From contig QFPK01000001.1 of the NCBI GenBank assembly GCA_003248865.1, positions 124,001-188,000 of the forward strand: a DNA stretch of 64,000 bases, read 5' to 3'. The stretch is from Sphingomonas sp. Lineage in GTDB: Bacteria > Pseudomonadota > Alphaproteobacteria > Sphingomonadales > Sphingomonadaceae. A program made the position numbers and the translations under genes. A model generated the notes under the pieces. That model was given only the letters and a program-made list of their open reading frames with translations, did no database searches and was not told where the DNA came from. Numbering within the stretch: the stretch's first letter is position 1; each line of letters opens with the position of its first letter. This document shows, one piece after another, positions 21,038 to 30,445 of this stretch.

Positions 21038-21116
21038 ACAATCGAGACCCGAGGGCGGCAGAGAGACCGGCCCGTGTCAGGCCGTGAAACAGACCGGTCA
21101 GCAAAGGGGGCAATCG

Positions 21117-23492
21117 ATGTTCGCAATCCGCCGCAGCACGGCAATCGGGATGGCTCTGTTCGCCTGGACGGGGGCGGAGGCGCAGGAGGCCGTCGTCGAC
21201 GAGATCCTGGTGACGGCGCAGAAGCGGGCGCAATCGCTGCAGGATGTGCCGATCAGCATCACTGCCTTCGGGGCCGAGGCGCTGGACGCGCTGGGGGCGC
21301 AGAGCATGGGTGACCTGGACAGCTTCACGCCCGGCCTTTCCGTCAACGACAGCTCTGTCACGCAGCCGCGCTTCGCGATGCGCGGGGTGGCGACCGACGA
21401 TTTCGGCATCGGCACCGAACCCGCCGTCGGCATCTTCATCGACGGCGTCTACGTCGGCCGCTCGGGCTCAGCGTTGGTCTTCTTCAACGATGTGGAGCGG
21501 GTGGAGGTGCTGAAGGGCCCGCAGGGCACGCTGTTCGGCCGCAACACCTCGGCAGGCGCCATCTCCATCACCACCAACCGGCCGACGACCGATGCCCTGG
21601 AGGCGAACGCGACGCTGCGGCTGGGCAATTACAGCAAGCGCCGCATCGACGGCATGGTGAACGTGCCGCTGACGGACAGGCTGGCGGTGCGCGCGACGGG
21701 CGTGGTGAACAGGCGCGACGGCTATCTGCACGACGCGGTGACGGGCGAGGATTATGAGCGCGAGGACAATTGGTCTGCCCGGCTGGCGCTGCGCTTCCAG
21801 CCGACCGACGGCACCGACATGCTGCTGAGCTATGACCATGACCATACCGAGAAGGACGGCCCGGCCGCCGTCGGGATCAGCCCCTTTGCCCTCAGCCGCA
21901 GCCCGGACGGCCCTTTCGCCAATGACGTGATCGGTGGCTCCCGCGAGGCGCGGCGGCTGCATGCCGTCACCTTCAACGTCACGCAGGAGCTGGGCGACAT
22001 CGATTTCACCAGCATCAGCGCCTATCGCGAGTTCCGCACCAACAACCGCGAGGATGAGGACGGCACCAACCTGCCCGCCCATTATCTGGACACCGAGAAT
22101 ATCGAGCGCAATCGCAGCTTCTATCAGGAACTGCGGCTGGCGCAGGAGGGCGAGCGGCTGACCTGGGTGCTGGGCGCCAGCTATTTCAAGGAGCACGGCA
22201 ACCAGACTTCGCAGGTGAATGCGCTCTCCACCTCGATCGACACGCTGCTGGGCGTCGCGGTGGGGCTGCCGCTGTTCTCCATTCTGGAAGGCATCGGGGG
22301 GCTGCCGGTGATGGGCCACCCCTGGCGCGAGGAGATGGTGAACAGCACGCGCAACGAATCCTGGGCGCTGTTCGGCGACATGACCTTCGCCGCCGCACCG
22401 GAGCTGAACCTGACGGCAGGGCTGCGCTACACGCGGGACCGCAAGCGCTTCACCTGGTTCAACGGCCCCTTCAGCTCGCCGGGGCTGGAAGCGGTGAGTG
22501 CACCCGGCGCGCTCTACAACGCCATCCTGGGCGCGCCGCTGTTCCCGGACGAGGCGATGATCGATGTCGCCACCTTCTTCGGCCTCGTCGTGGGATCCGA
22601 CATCATCTTCGATTCCGGCGCGCTGGAAGGGGTGGAAGTCAGCCGCCGCGCCAGCTTCTCGGATTTCAGCCCGCGCTTCGTGGTGGATTACACCCCCATG
22701 CCGGGCCTGATGCTGTTCGCCTCTGCCTCGCGCGGGTACAAGGCCGGCGGCTTCAACAGCGTGCAGATCAATTCCTTCTTCGAACCGGAATCGGTGTGGA
22801 ACTTCGAAGGCGGCTTCAAATCCGAACTGATGGAGAAGCGGCTGCGGCTGAACGCCTCCGTCTATCGCTTCACCTACAAGAACCGGCAGTCGCTCAGCCT
22901 GGAATCGGTCGATGGATCGGGCCTGCCGCAATATGTCACCTCCTCCGGTGACTCGACCGCCACGGGGGTGGATTTCGAAACCAGCTTCGCCGTCGCACCC
23001 GGCTTCCAGTTGAGCGCCGTCGGCGCCTTCATCGATTCCAAATGGGACAATCGAATCGAGCAGGGCGTGGACGTCTCCGGCCAGCCCACCGGCGAGCCGA
23101 GCTTCCGCGCCGTGCTGTCAGCCCGGTTCGACCGCGAAGTGGGCAGCATCGGCAACCTGTTCGCCGACGCCAGCTACAGCTTCACCTCCAAACAGCGGAT
23201 CAACGATGCCACCCGCGCGTCCGACGCGGCGCTGGAAAACGACCCCGTGTTCGGCGAGCTGGTGGACTTCTCGCAGCTGAAGAAACTGCGCGCCAGCCGC
23301 GAGATCGTGAATGCCCGCGGCGGCTGGCGCTCGGCAAACGACAAGGTCTCGGTTTCCATATTCGCGGAAAATCTGTTCGATGTGCGCACACCGCGATCCC
23401 TGAACCTGATTTCGGCGCACACGCTGGGAACGCCCTATGTGCGGATGGACCGGCCAAGGTTCTGGGGCGTGGAGGCGGGCGTGCGGTTCTGA
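21117..23492 (+). CDS. TonB-dependent receptor
   Basis: A 791-residue outer-membrane receptor. A signal peptide (about 1-22, ends AEAQ) leads to a TonB-box-like DEILVTAQKRAQ and the plug (VPISITAFGAEALDALG, VEVLKGPQGTLFGRNTSAGAISITTNRP). The beta barrel then ends with the terminal aromatic strand FWGVEAGVRF. ATG 21117 follows AAAGGGGG and matches the predicted leader; in-frame codons further upstream give no family sequence. The segment FGDMTFAAAPELNLTAGLRYTRDRKRF is typical of the carbohydrate/unknown-substrate group in sphingomonads. The neighbouring antiporter is divergent, so context does not show the ligand. Confidence 0.93.
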   Translation: MFAIRRSTAIGMALFAWTGAEAQEAVVDEILVTAQKRAQSLQDVPISITAFGAEALDALGAQSMGDLDSFTPGLSVNDSSVTQPRFAMRGVATDDFGIGTEPAVGIFIDGVYVGRSGSALVFFNDVERVEVLKGPQGTLFGRNTSAGAISITTNRPTTDALEANATLRLGNYSKRRIDGMVNVPLTDRLAVRATGVVNRRDGYLHDAVTGEDYEREDNWSARLALRFQPTDGTDMLLSYDHDHTEKDGPAAVGISPFALSRSPDGPFANDVIGGSREARRLHAVTFNVTQELGDIDFTSISAYREFRTNNREDEDGTNLPAHYLDTENIERNRSFYQELRLAQEGERLTWVLGASYFKEHGNQTSQVNALSTSIDTLLGVAVGLPLFSILEGIGGLPVMGHPWREEMVNSTRNESWALFGDMTFAAAPELNLTAGLRYTRDRKRFTWFNGPFSSPGLEAVSAPGALYNAILGAPLFPDEAMIDVATFFGLVVGSDIIFDSGALEGVEVSRRASFSDFSPRFVVDYTPMPGLMLFASASRGYKAGGFNSVQINSFFEPESVWNFEGGFKSELMEKRLRLNASVYRFTYKNRQSLSLESVDGSGLPQYVTSSGDSTATGVDFETSFAVAPGFQLSAVGAFIDSKWDNRIEQGVDVSGQPTGEPSFRAVLSARFDREVGSIGNLFADASYSFTSKQRINDATRASDAALENDPVFGELVDFSQLKKLRASREIVNARGGWRSANDKVSVSIFAENLFDVRTPRSLNLISAHTLGTPYVRMDRPRFWGVEAGVRF

Positions 23493-23500
23493 CGATGTTC

Positions 23501-23866
23501 GAAGGGGCTCTGCCCCTTCACCCCGGCAGGGAAGTGACTTCCCTGCACCCACGGAATGAGGGCGGATCGTCTGCGTTGCGCTAGTGTCAGGGTTTGATTG
23601 CCTGCGGCGCTGTGGTTGGTAAGCCCTCCACCCGCTCAGCCTGAGCGGGTTGGGGAGCGGGTTGGGTGACGTTGGTGTTTGTGGGGAGGTTAGTGGGTCT
23701 GGGCCGGCGTGGAACCCCCTCTCCAGCTCTCTCCCTGACAGAGGGAGAGAGTCTGGGTTGCGCCGCAGGCAATCGAAGCTCTTTACACGCGCAAGTTAGG
23801 AGCGAGTGCGCAACGCCAATGTCGAGGGTGCAGGGAAATCATTTCCCTGCCCGCCGGAGGCAAAAA
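23501..23866. repeat. Composite hairpin element, copy 2 (expanded loop)
   Basis: The left end is GAAGGGG/CCCCTTC (23501-23519) plus terminal hairpin GCAGGGAAG/CTTCCCTGC (23526-23546). The central arms are TGCCTGCGGCGC (about 23599-23610) and GCGCCGCAGGCA (about 23760-23771), separated by about 150 bp of extra sequence with its own short hairpins (CCCGCTCAG/CTGAGCGGG, CTCTCCCTG/CAGAGGGAGAG). The right hairpin is GCAGGGAAA/TTTCCCTGC with the CCGCCGGAGGCAAAAAA end, 10 bp from the ackA stop. It fills the whole 384-bp gene-free stretch. Confidence 0.88.
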
Positions 23867-23876
23867 ACCGCTCCCT

Positions 23877-25061
23877 TCAAACAGCCTCTCGCGCCAGCAG
23901 CGCATCACTGTGTTGGGCGATCATGCGTTCCTCGTCTGTGGGGATCACGCGCACCGCGACCCGGCTGGCAGCGGTGCTGATCAGCGGCGCGCCGGCGCGG
24001 TTGGCGGCTTCGTCCAGCTCGATGCCGAGCCAGGACAGCCGTTCGCACACCAGCGCGCGGATCTCGGGGCTGTTTTCTCCGATGCCGGCGGTGAAGACGA
24101 TCCCATCCAGCCCGCCCAGCGAAGCCATGAGGGCGCCGCTTTCGCGGGCGATGCGATAGGTGAACAGCTCGATCGCCTCCTTCGCGGCGGGCTCGGCGCT
24201 TTCGAACAGCGTGCGCATGTCGCTGGAGACGCCGGAAACGCCGAGCAGCCCTGATTCACGGTAGAGCAGGCTTTCCACGCTGGCTGCATCCATACCGTCC
24301 TGCTGGAACAGATACAGCAGCACGCCCGGATCGATGGTGCCGCAGCGCGAGCCCATCACCAGCCCGTCGAGCGCGGTGAAGCCCATGGTGGTGTCGATGC
24401 TCTCGCCCGCCTTCATGGCGCACAGGCTGGCGCCGTTCCCCAGATGCGCCGCGATGACACGGCCACTCAGTAGCGCCGGGTCCAGTTCGGCCAGCCGGTC
24501 CGCCACATATTCATAGGAGATGCCGTGGAAGCCGTAGCGACGCACGCCTTCGTCCGCGAAACGGCGGGGCAGCGCAATGCGGGTGGCGACCGGCGGCTGG
24601 GTCTGGTGGAAGGCGGTGTCGAACACGGCGACCTGCGCGATGCCCGGCCGCAGCGCGGCGACGGCATGGATGGCGGACAGGTTGTGCGGCTGGTGCAGCG
24701 GCGCCAGCGGGTTGAAGCGGGCGAGTTCCGTCAGCAGCGCGTCGGTCACGCGGACAGGGGTGTGATGATTGGCGCCGCCATGCACCACGCGGTGGCCCAC
24801 GCCGACGAGATCATGGCCGATCCGCGCCTCGATCCCGGCCAGCAGCTCGCCGAGCAGCTTTTCATGGCTCATGTCCTCGCCATGCAGCCAGCGCCGCTCC
24901 GCGATCACCTCTCCGTCGGCGCTCGTCGCCAGCAGATAGGGCTCGATGCCGATCTTCTCGATCTTGCCGCGCGCCCTGAGCTGCAGCCCCTCGCCCCGTT
25001 CATACAGGCCGAACTTCAGGCTGGAGGAGCCGGAGTTCAGGCAGAGCAGGATGTCCGCCAT
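23877..25061 (-). CDS. ackA: Acetate/propionate family kinase
   Basis: A 394-residue kinase that interconverts acyl phosphate plus ADP with the carboxylate plus ATP. N-terminal LLCLNSGSSSLKFGLY, the FDTAFHQTQP segment, GFHGISYEYV, HLGNGASLCA and MGFTALDGLVMGSRCGTIDPG are all acetate kinase signatures. Its ATG shares one base with the stop of the upstream phosphotransacetylase gene (TGATG at 25059-25063), so the two are coupled. In this operon it may act on acetyl-, propionyl- or butyryl-phosphate formed from CoA esters handled by the PHA enzymes. Confidence 0.94.
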   Translation of the reverse strand: MADILLCLNSGSSSLKFGLYERGEGLQLRARGKIEKIGIEPYLLATSADGEVIAERRWLHGEDMSHEKLLGELLAGIEARIGHDLVGVGHRVVHGGANHHTPVRVTDALLTELARFNPLAPLHQPHNLSAIHAVAALRPGIAQVAVFDTAFHQTQPPVATRIALPRRFADEGVRRYGFHGISYEYVADRLAELDPALLSGRVIAAHLGNGASLCAMKAGESIDTTMGFTALDGLVMGSRCGTIDPGVLLYLFQQDGMDAASVESLLYRESGLLGVSGVSSDMRTLFESAEPAAKEAIELFTYRIARESGALMASLGGLDGIVFTAGIGENSPEIRALVCERLSWLGIELDEAANRAGAPLISTAASRVAVRVIPTDEERMIAQHSDALLAREAV

Positions 25062-26476
25062 CAGTGCGGCAGCCCCGGCGCGGCCTTCGTCGCCGCGCGC
25101 GCCAGCAGCACGGCGAGTGCGGCAGAGGCGACCCGCGTGCGCCGGCTGTCGGCCCGGCTGGTAAGGATGATCGGCACCCGCGCGCCCAGCACCACGGCGG
25201 CCGCATCGGCGCCGGCCAGGAAGGTCAGCTGCTTGGCCACCATGTTCCCTGCCTCCAGATCCGGCACCAGCAGGATATCGGCGCGGCCCGCCACCGGCGA
25301 GACGATGCCCTTTTCCTTCGCGGCGGATTCGCTGATCGCATTGTCGAAGGCGAGCGGCCCATCCAGCAGCGCGCCCGTGATCTGGCCGCGATCCGCCATC
25401 TTGCAGAGCGCGGCGGCGTCCAGCGTGGTCTGCATCTTTGAATTCACAGTTTCGACGGCCGCCAGAATCGCCACGCGCGGTTCGGCCACGCCGATCACAT
25501 GGGCGAGATCGATGGCGTTCCTGAGGATGTCGGCCTTGTCGTCCAGCGCGGGGGCGATGTTGATGGCGCCGTCGGTGATGATCAGCGGGCGCGGATAGCT
25601 GGGCACATCCATCACATAGCAGTGGCTGATGCGGCGTTCGGTGCGCAGGCCCGTCTCGGACTTCACCACCGCGCCCATCAGCTCGTCGGTGTGGAGCGAG
25701 CCCTTCATCAGCAGCGCGGCCTTGCCGGTGCGCACCAGATCCACCGCAGTCGCGGCGGCGGCATGGCTGTGCGCGGCATCGACGATCTCGAAGCCGTCGA
25801 GCGAAACGCCCGCGTCAGCCGCGACATTGGCGATCTTCGTTGCCGGGCCGACAAGAATCGGCCGTATCAGCCCTTCGCTCGCGGCCTCCAGTGCGGATGT
25901 CAGCGCGTCGGCGCTGCACGGATGCGCAACCGCCGTCGCCACCGGCTCGCCGCCGGTCGCGGCTGCCTCGATCAGCTGGGCGTAGCGATCGTTGCGGTGG
26001 ATCAGCACCCGGGGCAGCGCCACGCGCGGGCGGCTGATCTTCTCGGCGGGCGCCATCACTTCAGCCTGCCCGGAAATCACCGTTTCGCCCTGCTGGTTGG
26101 CACAGACGCAATCCAGCACCACGCGCCGATGCTCGGCGGCCTTGGCCGTGACGGTGACGGTGGCTGTGATCTCATCGCCGATGCCCACCGGCCGGGTGAA
26201 CTTCAGCGACTGACTGAGATAGATGGCGCCCGGCCCCGGAAGCTCGGTGCCCAGCACGGCCGAGATCAGCCCCGCGCCCCACATGCCGTGCGCGATCACG
26301 CGGTGGAACATGTCCTGTCCGGCGAACTCAGGGTCCATATGGGCCGGGTTCACATCGCCGGAGACGGCGGCGAACAGCTGGATGTCGTCCGCCGTCAGCG
26401 GCCGGGTGAGACTGGCACTGTCCCCGACGTTGATCTCGTCGAAGGTGCGGTTCTGGATGGTGTCTGGATCGGTCAT
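25061..26476 (-). CDS. MaoC hydratase / phosphate acetyltransferase fusion
   Basis: A 471-residue two-domain protein. The N-terminal MaoC-like hot-dog domain (about 10-135) has the hydratase motif LFAAVSGDVNPAHMDPEFA, with the Asp/His pair of (R)-specific enoyl-CoA hydratases. The C-terminal phosphate acyltransferase domain (about 165-465) contains MKGSLHTDELMGAVV and RADILLVPDLEAGNMVAKQL. Known relatives are annotated as bifunctional enoyl-CoA hydratase/phosphate acetyltransferase. It lies 3 bp after phaC and overlaps ackA by one base, which suggests channelling of acyl-CoA between PHA and acyl-phosphate. It can also be read as a phosphotransbutyrylase-like enzyme; specificity is not visible. 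Confidence 0.93.
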   Translation of the reverse strand: MTDPDTIQNRTFDEINVGDSASLTRPLTADDIQLFAAVSGDVNPAHMDPEFAGQDMFHRVIAHGMWGAGLISAVLGTELPGPGAIYLSQSLKFTRPVGIGDEITATVTVTAKAAEHRRVVLDCVCANQQGETVISGQAEVMAPAEKISRPRVALPRVLIHRNDRYAQLIEAAATGGEPVATAVAHPCSADALTSALEAASEGLIRPILVGPATKIANVAADAGVSLDGFEIVDAAHSHAAAATAVDLVRTGKAALLMKGSLHTDELMGAVVKSETGLRTERRISHCYVMDVPSYPRPLIITDGAINIAPALDDKADILRNAIDLAHVIGVAEPRVAILAAVETVNSKMQTTLDAAALCKMADRGQITGALLDGPLAFDNAISESAAKEKGIVSPVAGRADILLVPDLEAGNMVAKQLTFLAGADAAAVVLGARVPIILTSRADSRRTRVASAALAVLLARAATKAAPGLPH

Positions 26477-26479
26477 GGA

Positions 26480-28243
26480 TCAGCGCTGTAGCACATATTC
26501 GCCGGGCGCCGGGGCCAGCGGCGGATAGCCTGCTTGTATGTTACCCAGCGGCGGCGGGGCGGCGGGCGCCGAGGAATGGGCCGCCAGCCAGGCGCCCCAT
26601 TCCGGCCACCAGCTGCCTTCGTGGCGCTCGGCCGTCGCCAGCCAGGCGTCGGGCGTGGGTGCTGGCTCGTCGGCGGCGCGGGTGGCGACGCTGTAGTGGC
26701 GGTGATCATGGCCGGGTTCGGAGACGATCCCCGCATTGTGCCCGCCGCTCGCCAGCAGGAAGCGGATTTCCGTGCCGGTCAGCATGTGCAGCTTGTGGAC
26801 GGAACGCCAGGGCGCGACATGGTCGCGTTCGGTGCCCACCATGAACAGCGGCATGCGCAGCGCCGACAGGCTGACGGGGCGACCATCCGTGCGGTAGCGG
26901 CCGTCGGCCAGGTCGTTGTTCAGGAACAGCTGGCGCAGATACTGGCTGTGCATGGCATAGGGCATGCGCGTGCCGTCCGCGTTCCACGCCATCAGGTCGT
27001 TCATCGGCTCCCGCTCGCCCATGAGATAGGTGGAGAGGATGTGCGACCAGACCAGATCGTTGGAGCGCAGCAGCTGGAAGGCGCCGCCCATGTTGCTGCT
27101 GTCGAGATAACCCTTCTTCCACATCATGCTGTCCAGCAGGTTCAGCTGGGCCTCGTCGATGAAGAGGGCGAGCTCGCCGGGCTCGGTGAAATCGGTCTGC
27201 GCGGCGAACAGGGTGAGGGAGGCAAGCCGCTCGTCGCCGTCCCGCGCGAGGCTGGCCGCCGTGAGCGCGAGCAGCGTGCCGCCGAGGCAATAGCCGGCGG
27301 CATGCACCTTAGCGGCGCCGGTGATGGCGGTAACGGCGTCCAGCGCGGCTTCCGGCCCCAGCCTGCGGTAATCCTCCATCCCGTAATCGCGGAAGGTCGC
27401 ATCCGGGTTGCGCCAGGAAATCATGAACACGGTGAAGCCCTGCCCCACCAGCCAGCGCACCAGCGAATTCTCCGGCGAGAGATCCAGGATGTAGTATTTC
27501 ATGATCCAGGCCGGGACGATCAGCACCGGTTCGGGCCGCACCTCGCCGGTGGTCGGCGCATATTGGATCAGCTCGATCAGCTCGTTGCGGAACACCACTT
27601 CGCCGGGCGTCACGGCGACCTTGCCGCCTACCGGATAGGCGTCCGCACCAACGGCGGGCGCGCCGGTCATCAGCCGCCCGGCATCTTCCAACCAGTGGCC
27701 GGCGCCGTCCAGCAGGCAGCGGCCGCCGGTTTCCACGATGCGCGCCTGCAGCACAGGGTTGCTGGCGATGAAGTTGGTGGGGGCCGCCATGTCCAGCAGC
27801 TGGCGGGTCGCGAATTCCATCACCATTTCATGATGCCGGCTGACGCCCGCCATCCCCGTGGTCGCCACATGCCACCATTGCTGCTGCAACAGGAACGCCT
27901 GCGAGATCAGATCATAGGGGTGCTGCTTCCAGGCCGGATCGGCAAAGCGATGGTCCTGCGGCAGTGGCTCGATGGCGGGCTCCGCTTCGGGATCGGCGCT
28001 GCGCTCGGCGGCGTAATGCGCCAGCCGCATCGTCTTGCGCACCGCCTTGGCCGCCAGCTTGGTGCGGGTGCCCGGCGAACTGGCCAGATGCAGCCCCCAG
28101 TCGGTGAAGGACTGGGCGATGGTGAGCGGCGAAAGACCGGAAAAGGCCTGCGCGATCAGGGCGTGGGCCGATCGGTCCAGCGTTTCCGCGAAGCTGTCGA
28201 GAGGGTCGATCGGGTCGATCGGGTCGGTGTCGGGGTCCGTCAT
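26480..28243 (-). CDS. phaC: Polyhydroxyalkanoate synthase, class I-like
   Basis: A 587-residue PHA synthase that polymerises (R)-3-hydroxyacyl-CoA. The lipase-like box GYCLGG lies at 317-322 with nucleophile Cys319. The PhaC core is seen in PAWIMKYYILDLSPENSLVRWLVGQGFTVFMISWRNPD (given here in parts: PAWIMKYYILDL and GFTVFMISWRNPD). The catalytic-His region is LLASGGHNAGIVSEPG near 514. The N-terminal DP/DPID repeats are unusual but short. The length matches class I synthases. It is first in the phaC-MaoC/Pta-ackA operon. phaA, phaB and a granule phasin are not in the window. Confidence 0.93.
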   Translation of the reverse strand: MTDPDTDPIDPIDPLDSFAETLDRSAHALIAQAFSGLSPLTIAQSFTDWGLHLASSPGTRTKLAAKAVRKTMRLAHYAAERSADPEAEPAIEPLPQDHRFADPAWKQHPYDLISQAFLLQQQWWHVATTGMAGVSRHHEMVMEFATRQLLDMAAPTNFIASNPVLQARIVETGGRCLLDGAGHWLEDAGRLMTGAPAVGADAYPVGGKVAVTPGEVVFRNELIELIQYAPTTGEVRPEPVLIVPAWIMKYYILDLSPENSLVRWLVGQGFTVFMISWRNPDATFRDYGMEDYRRLGPEAALDAVTAITGAAKVHAAGYCLGGTLLALTAASLARDGDERLASLTLFAAQTDFTEPGELALFIDEAQLNLLDSMMWKKGYLDSSNMGGAFQLLRSNDLVWSHILSTYLMGEREPMNDLMAWNADGTRMPYAMHSQYLRQLFLNNDLADGRYRTDGRPVSLSALRMPLFMVGTERDHVAPWRSVHKLHMLTGTEIRFLLASGGHNAGIVSEPGHDHRHYSVATRAADEPAPTPDAWLATAERHEGSWWPEWGAWLAAHSSAPAAPPPLGNIQAGYPPLAPAPGEYVLQR

Positions 28244-28290
28244 GATGCCGCCTCTGCTCCCCTCGGTTCACTCCGTGGCTCCGATATCAT

Positions 28291-28351
28291 CCGTTGTGCG
28301 ACGCAACAACGGACCAGGATGACGCAGTGATGCATGAAATGCCCATGCATC
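28291..28351. promoter_or_regulatory. Palindromes upstream of phaC
   Basis: In the 249-bp gap before phaC there are two inverted repeats. CCGTTGT/ACAACGG spans 28291-28312, with inner TGCG/CGCA pairing. GATGCATG/CATGCATC is a perfect 8-bp repeat with a 7-nt spacer at 28329-28351. They lie about 48-110 bp before the phaC ATG and are candidate operators for a PHA regulator. No promoter boxes were convincing. Confidence 0.4.
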
Positions 28352-28492
28352 GGCGCACGATATGTGAATAGCGAAGCGCGCAAGAGGCGCATGCCCTCAG
28401 AATCGCCGGGAAAACGTATCGTGGCGCTGGCAACTCCGGGTGAGGCGAGCAATAAGGCTCGGGCCTGAGTAAAGGGTAGAACCCCTTGTCCA

Positions 28493-30445
28493 TCACCCCC
28501 CCAGCAACCGCTCCACGATCAGCTCGGCGGCCTGTTCCGCGTCCATCGCCTGTGTGTCGATGCGCAGTTCCGGGGCTTCGGGCGCTTCATAGGGGCTGTC
28601 GATCCCGGTGAAGTTCTGCAGCTTGCCTTCGCGGGCCTTGCGGTAGAGGCCCTTCACGTCCCGCGCTTCGGCAACGCTCAGCGGCGTGTCGATGAAGATT
28701 TCCAGGAACTCGCCTTCGGGCAGCATGGCGCGCACCATGTCGCGTTCGGCGCGGAAGGGGCTGATGAAGGCGGTGATCACGATCAGGCCAGAATCCGCCA
28801 TCAGCCGGGCGACTTCGCCGACGCGGCGGATATTCTCGATGCGGTCGGCTTCGGTGAAGCCCAGATCGCGGTTCAGGCCGTGGCGCACATTGTCCCCGTC
28901 CAGAAGGAAGGTGTGCCGGTTCATCCGGTGCAGCTTCTTCTCGACAAGGTTGGCGATGGTGGACTTGCCCGAGCCTGAGAGGCCGGTGAACCACAACACG
29001 GCGGGCTTCTGGTTCTTCAGGCTGGCGCGGGCCTCGCGGGTGATGTCCAGCGCCTGCCAGTGGACATTCTGCGCGCGGCGCAGCGCGAAATGCAGCATGC
29101 CCGCGGCGACGGTGGCGTTGGTCAGCTTGTCGATCAGGATGAAGCCGCCCAGCGCCCGGCTGTCGGCATAGGGTTCGAAGGTGATGCGCCGGTCGGTCGC
29201 CAGTTCCACCACGCCGATGGCGTTCAGCGCCAGCGTCTTCGCGGCAAGATGCTCCAGGCTGTTGACGTTCACCTGATATTTCGGCGGCTGGATGGTGGCC
29301 GACACCGTCTGGGTGCCGATCTTCAGCCAATAGGCGCGGCCGGGCACCAGATCGGCCTCGTCCATCCAAACCAGCGTGGCCTCGAACTTGTCGGAGACTT
29401 CGGGCGGCGCATCGCCGGCGGCGATGACGTCGCCGCGCGAACAGTCGATCTCGTCCGCCAGCGTCAGCGTCACGGACTGGCCGGCGACGGCGACGGGAAG
29501 GTCTCCGTCCAGCGTCACGATGCGGGCGACATGGCTGGTCTTGCCGGAAGGCAGGATGCGCACGGCATCCCCCGGCCGCACGCTGCCGCCGGCGATCAGG
29601 CCTGAAAAGCCGCGGAAGTCGAGATCGGGGCGGTTCACCCATTGCACGGGCATGCGGAACGGCCGCGCCTGATCGGCGGTGGCGTCCACCTCCACCGTTT
29701 CAAGGTGCCGGATCAGGCTGGGCCCCTTGTACCAGGGCGTGTTGGCCGACGGCGCGGTGATGTTGTCGCCGCGGAAGCCGGAAATGGGGATGGCGGAGAA
29801 CACCTCGATGCCGATGCCCTTCGCGAAGGCGGCATAATCGGCCACGATCGAATCGAAGTCGCTCTGGCTGTAGCCGACCAGATCCATCTTGTTCACGGCC
29901 AGCACCAGATGGCGGATACCCAGCAGGTGCGCGATATAGCTATGCCGCCGTGTCTGCGTGAGCACGCCCTTGCGCGCATCCACCAGGATCACGGCCAGAT
30001 CGGCGGTGGAGGCGCCGGTGACCATGTTGCGGGTATATTGTTCATGGCCGGGCGTATCCGCGACGATGAACTTGCGGCTTTCCGTCGCGAAGAAGCGGTA
30101 GGCGACATCGATGGTGATGCCCTGCTCGCGCTCGGCGGCGAGGCCGTCCACCAGCAGCGCGAAATCGATCTCCTGACCTTGCGTACCGACACGCTTGGAA
30201 TCCGATTCCAGCGCGGCCAGCTGGTCCTCGAAGATCATCTTCGAATCATAGAGCAGCCGCCCGATCAGGGTGGACTTGCCGTCGTCCACCGAGCCGCAGG
30301 TGATGAAGCGCAACAGCGTCTTGTGCTGGTGCAGCGCCAGATAGGCTTCGATATCCTCGGCGATCAGGGCATCCGTCACATAAACGGGCGCCTCGCTTGC
30401 AGGCACAGCCCCTTCCACCTCGGCCCGGGTTGACCCGTCGGCCAT
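28493..30445 (-). CDS. cysNC: Bifunctional sulfate adenylyltransferase subunit 1 / adenylylsulfate kinase
   Basis: A 650-residue fusion for sulfate activation. The GTPase part (about 1-440) is CysN: the P-loop GSVDDGKSTLIGRLL near 52, the switch region VADTPGHEQYTRNMVTG and NKMDLVGYS. The C-terminal adenylylsulfate kinase (about 450-650) has its own P-loop GLSGSGKSTIANLV and the FLEIFIDTPLSVAEARDVKGLY stretch. With CysD it forms ATP sulfurylase and then phosphorylates APS to PAPS. The ATG shares one base with the cysD stop (TGATG at 30443-30447), so the pair is coupled. The cysteine-pathway reductase genes are elsewhere. Confidence 0.97.
   Translation of the reverse strand: MADGSTRAEVEGAVPASEAPVYVTDALIAEDIEAYLALHQHKTLLRFITCGSVDDGKSTLIGRLLYDSKMIFEDQLAALESDSKRVGTQGQEIDFALLVDGLAAEREQGITIDVAYRFFATESRKFIVADTPGHEQYTRNMVTGASTADLAVILVDARKGVLTQTRRHSYIAHLLGIRHLVLAVNKMDLVGYSQSDFDSIVADYAAFAKGIGIEVFSAIPISGFRGDNITAPSANTPWYKGPSLIRHLETVEVDATADQARPFRMPVQWVNRPDLDFRGFSGLIAGGSVRPGDAVRILPSGKTSHVARIVTLDGDLPVAVAGQSVTLTLADEIDCSRGDVIAAGDAPPEVSDKFEATLVWMDEADLVPGRAYWLKIGTQTVSATIQPPKYQVNVNSLEHLAAKTLALNAIGVVELATDRRITFEPYADSRALGGFILIDKLTNATVAAGMLHFALRRAQNVHWQALDITREARASLKNQKPAVLWFTGLSGSGKSTIANLVEKKLHRMNRHTFLLDGDNVRHGLNRDLGFTEADRIENIRRVGEVARLMADSGLIVITAFISPFRAERDMVRAMLPEGEFLEIFIDTPLSVAEARDVKGLYRKAREGKLQNFTGIDSPYEAPEAPELRIDTQAMDAEQAAELIVERLLGG

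Noticed and set aside
20887..21144. N-terminal extension of the Na+/H+ antiporter to an ATG at 21144
   Set aside because: The added sequence is not antiporter-like and crosses the divergent TonB receptor start; a TTG with a ribosome binding site begins at the conserved part.
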